Assembly: GCF_037975245.1 (NCBI RefSeq)
Contig: NC_092573.1
Span: 23,157,265 to 23,217,264 of the forward strand
Reading direction: 5' to 3'
Source: Apostichopus japonicus
Lineage: Eukaryota; Echinodermata; Holothuroidea; Aspidochirotida; Stichopodidae
Length of the DNA: 60,000 nucleotides
Below the pieces are notes generated by a model. That model did not search any database, was not told where the DNA came from, and saw only the letters and a list, made by a program, of their open reading frames with translations. The translations under genes and the position numbers were made by a program. Below are positions 40,601 through 60,000 of the stretch, in pieces (position 1 is the first letter of the stretch; the number at the start of each line of letters is the position of its first letter).

Positions 40601-43600
40601 ATATATATATATATAAACATTTAAATGCATCCATACAAGCATTAACTAATCATTCAATTAAAACATTTCAGTAATGTTTCTACACTATGTTCTCGAACAT
40701 GGCAGTTTCATGGTGAATGCAGGCATATGTACCAGTGCGTGATGTATTTTACCATGCAACCACTCATGTGTTTTCACTTCAAATCATGAAATCCACAGCT
40801 AATGAATTGACCAAGTATAACAATTATTCATTGCCTTATATAGTACGTAACATATACGTTTGATGTTTTGGAAACCCACAAAAAAAGTAATACAGTTTCC
40901 TGTCATTATTGACAAAATCTCATTTTCTGAAGATTTTTGTCGTAAAAAATCCCGTTGCGAATACTCATATAGTCTACTTCAAAAGTTTCCTGATTTCATA
41001 CGTTAACATATTCTCTGAATTGAGAACATAATTCACACGATGGTGCAAAATAAGATAAAAAAATGTCTCTTAAGATAGAGATAAAACTTCACTTGATGGA
41101 AAGGTAAGGCAGATGGTATAATTCTTGATCGTCACGAGCGTATTTGTCACGTGACTGTTATCTATCGTCTTTTAATCTGATACCGTTACCGTCCTTATAG
41201 AGTAAGACGGATGATTGCCGTCTGATTCGTCGCCCTATAGTCTCGTTGCTAAGGCAGAAACCTTTCAAACTGTATTCTCGGGAGCGTCTTTAAAGCTATA
41301 TTCTGCGCTTAAATATTCTGTTGTAACTAAATTAAAAAGGAGAAGCAAAAATTGCTTCTATACCGAACGGAAAATTTAGGTTGTATTTTATGGCGGGAAA
41401 AATTATGTAATGAAAAACAGAAAGCTATATATTCCTTACAGCGAGAATGTAGAATATAGTTTGGCACAGTGAAGAAGGGACTTAAAAAAACCGACATGAA
41501 AAATAATTAAGCCGCAGTTAATGTGCTTCTTTGTTGGATATGTGCCAGACCAGATGTTTCATAGTTTAGGATAATTTTTTTTACGGAATTGCTTGTTAAA
41601 ACTAATATGAAAACTTATACTTCGTCTGCACATTTTCATAAGTAGATGACCCGTAAGCTAACTTGTAATTCATATGGAACGCCGTGATAGGTTGAAATTG
41701 TGTGCATACTATAAACAAACCATTCGTGGACAGGACTCAAGGTCATAGGAACGATAAAGGGACAGGAGTGCTGACTCCAGTGGCGTGCACGGGATTTCAA
41801 AGGTGGGAATGGTTGCGGGGTGGGGGTGGGGGGGGGAGCTGTCAGCGGGTCAAAACAGTTTTTGAATGAGGAGCGCGGTAAATAATTTATCTGAATCTAG
41901 CCTATACTGTCTACATCAAAAATATGATACCATAAATTATGTAGAAATTTAACGTTCTCGACGATTTAATGGACTAGTAAATGCGTTTTACTTTATTATA
42001 ATAATAGATCTATCGATACCAATTTAGTTCAAGTCAAGTTGCTAAAATTTATTTGTTGCATAAGTCGTAACAGGAAAGTATATATGAAAGACATCTCCCC
42101 TTCTTTTACTTAATCGAAGATGTCCTCCCCCCCCCCCCCACCCTCCCTCATTCGTAATGTTCATTGTCATCATGGCACTATTGAGAAGATCATGAATTTT
42201 TCTATGATTTAGTAAACAGCTAAAGCTCTTCGAGAGCATTACATCGAAGATCCATTTTTAAAAGAAATGTTATAAATTAGTTCGTTGGAAATATTCCTCA
42301 ATAGTTGGAGAAGTAAACATGAGATATGTTTTGCACGTTTAAACGATTTGTAACACATACACGCATACACACGCACGCACAGACTAACGGTCGAAACCAG
42401 AACTGTTCGGTAACTATTTCGGTATATTTACTCTTTTAAGAAAGGTAACGTAAAAACATTTTCAATAAAACTGAATCGAACAAAATGTGATATTTACAAC
42501 AAAACTAAAAAATAGCACCTAAAGTTTTCCGTAAACAGCTGCATGAATATGTGACTCAATTGACTGAAGAATACATAACGGACATTTGTATAGGCGTAAA
42601 ACAGTTCAAATATTACATTGTACACTAATAAAACCAATGGCGTATAGCCAGGAGAAACTTGCCCCTGGTGTAGCAATAGAAATGGGCCCTCAAAAGGAGA
42701 ATCAACATTCATCCAAGTACAGCCATGAATTGTGCATAGGTGATAATTTATGTTTTTAGATTTGGTACCTGTAGCAGCCCATGCAACTATGATATTCCCA
42801 GGCTCTCTCGCTTTAAGAACTGCACTGAACATTATTTCAGACATGAGGAAATAAATTAATCCGACTTTAAAGCTTGTCTTGGCCCATGGAGTTGGCAGCG
42901 GCCTATATATAGTTACGACACTGAGTAAAATCAATTTCCATTGAAAAATAATAATATGACACACCTACAATGTAACTGACTGTACTTAAACTAGGCGGTG
43001 TGGGGAGGGGGGGGGGGGGGTGATTACGTAATCTTTCGTATGTAAGATTCATAAACTTTTGTTTTTGTAGAAGACATTATATATACACTGGTACATATTT
43101 ATACTTTTCATGAATACAAAACAATATTGTTCAAAAAATCACTTTCTTGAATGATAAATTACGGTAAGAACCCAAACAGATTTTTTTTTTACTACAATTC
43201 AAGTTTTTAATTTGGCGATGTTTTGTTTGTTGCGTTGGTCCGTTTGTGTCATTGTTGGGGTAAGATATTTCATGGATTCACCGTCAGCAGTATAGACATA
43301 ATATTTGTTACAGTGTCTAAAGAGAAACCTTGTTCTATTCCATCTAATTCATGCTCAAATTATGAAAACCTAAAATAATCGATTAACTGATAACAATAAG
43401 ATTATCAATTACGGATTCGATCAAATCTGCAAGGGATGGAGTCTGCTTTTCATTAACCATTTTCGGGCCAGTCCCTTACTCTCACGTTATAATGTCACCC
43501 CTACCCCACCACCATGCCTTCTTCCTCTGTCTTACTATCTCTCTGACTACATATCGTATATACTCACATGCATTGCTTGTTTTTTACCAAGACATTTCGT

Positions 43601-43639
43601 ACTTTGGATAAGCATTTTATATGTGTATGTAACTATATC
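37613..43639. other. AT-rich DNA between the GPCR and the STRA6-like gene
   Basis: An ATTTATTTATCGCAA-type AT-rich repeat at about 39175-39320, the (AT)n near 40550, GTGGCGTGCACGGGATTTCA near 41776 (shared with 28886), C- and G-runs near 42127 and 43008. No exon recognised. The 3' UTR of the STRA6-like gene must lie at the right end. Confidence 0.5.
40539..40616. repeat. AT-rich microsatellite
   Basis: TATATCATTTATATATATCA-type short repeats merging into (AT)n. Confidence 0.9.
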
Positions 43640-43753
43640 AATCATATTTATAGTTCCATATATTTATACGCATCGTACTATATTAATACATATCATATTT
43701 ATAGTTCCATATATTCATACGCGTCATACTATCATATTTATAGTTCCATGTAA
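43640..43753 (-). repeat. Short tandem repeat in the presumed 3' UTR
   Basis: Three copies of a unit containing TCATATTTATAGTTCCAT follow directly after the stop codon of the STRA6-like gene. No AATAAA was seen close by on the minus strand, so the poly(A) site is undefined. Confidence 0.6.

Positions 43754-60000
<16,247 letters not shown>

Noticed and set aside
41772-41850. A complete hAT element beginning CAGTGGCGTGCACGGG
   Set aside because: It resembles a hAT end and recurs near 28886, but no matching opposite end or target duplication was found.
42494-42964. 156-codon open frame on the minus strand
   Set aside because: No recognisable domain, no splice-compatible ends linking it to the STRA6-like gene, and part of it looks transposon-derived (GGCGTATAGCCAGGAG).

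Overview
The window is a piece of an invertebrate animal nuclear genome. The signs are a gene split into 17 visible coding exons with GT-AG junctions, large introns, dinucleotide and tetranucleotide microsatellites, tRNA-derived SINE copies, several non-autonomous hAT-type DNA transposons with 8-bp target duplications, and a class A neuropeptide GPCR. The protein families would suit an echinoderm, hemichordate or lophotrochozoan; the sequence alone does not let me choose. Nothing bacterial (operon, CRISPR, prophage) is present.

Layout. 1-31.5 kb is AT-rich, gene-poor DNA dominated by simple repeats: a perfect (ATGG)n of about 160 units, (AT)n tracts, a 33-bp minisatellite, a 77-bp tandem array broken by a hAT element, a CCAAT-containing degenerate tandem array, a diverged tandem duplication near 23-24 kb, and a foldback element near 24.5-24.9 kb next to one possible orphan exon. 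At 31.56-32.70 kb (minus strand) lies an intact, uninterrupted 381-codon rhodopsin-class GPCR of the somatostatin/allatostatin-C receptor type. 32.7-43.7 kb is again mostly non-coding, with a short hAT element, a second copy of a CCGAGGAC-containing repeat, and a possible signal-peptide first exon on the plus strand.

43.75-60.0 kb (minus strand) is occupied by one multi-exon gene that I reconstructed by joining exons with consistent splice phase. It encodes a STRA6-family membrane receptor (retinol-binding-protein receptor / RBPR2 type). Seventeen exons give 752 residues to the stop codon; the N-terminus lies beyond the window edge. The last exon encodes an unusual acidic cytoplasmic tail made of seven tandem 14-residue repeats. 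The introns hold two near-identical 1.9-kb composite hAT elements (each with further elements nested inside), a 389-bp hAT element, a tRNA-derived SINE, and a plus-strand element whose 5' end matches the first ~40 nt of U2 snRNA.

The two genes point to unrelated jobs (peptide signalling and retinoid uptake); sharing a strand is not evidence of joint regulation. I found no convincing new multi-gene system. The best leads are the repeat-tailed STRA6-like receptor, the U2-headed element, the nested hAT family with shared subterminal modules, and an apparent excess of the TGACGTCA octamer.
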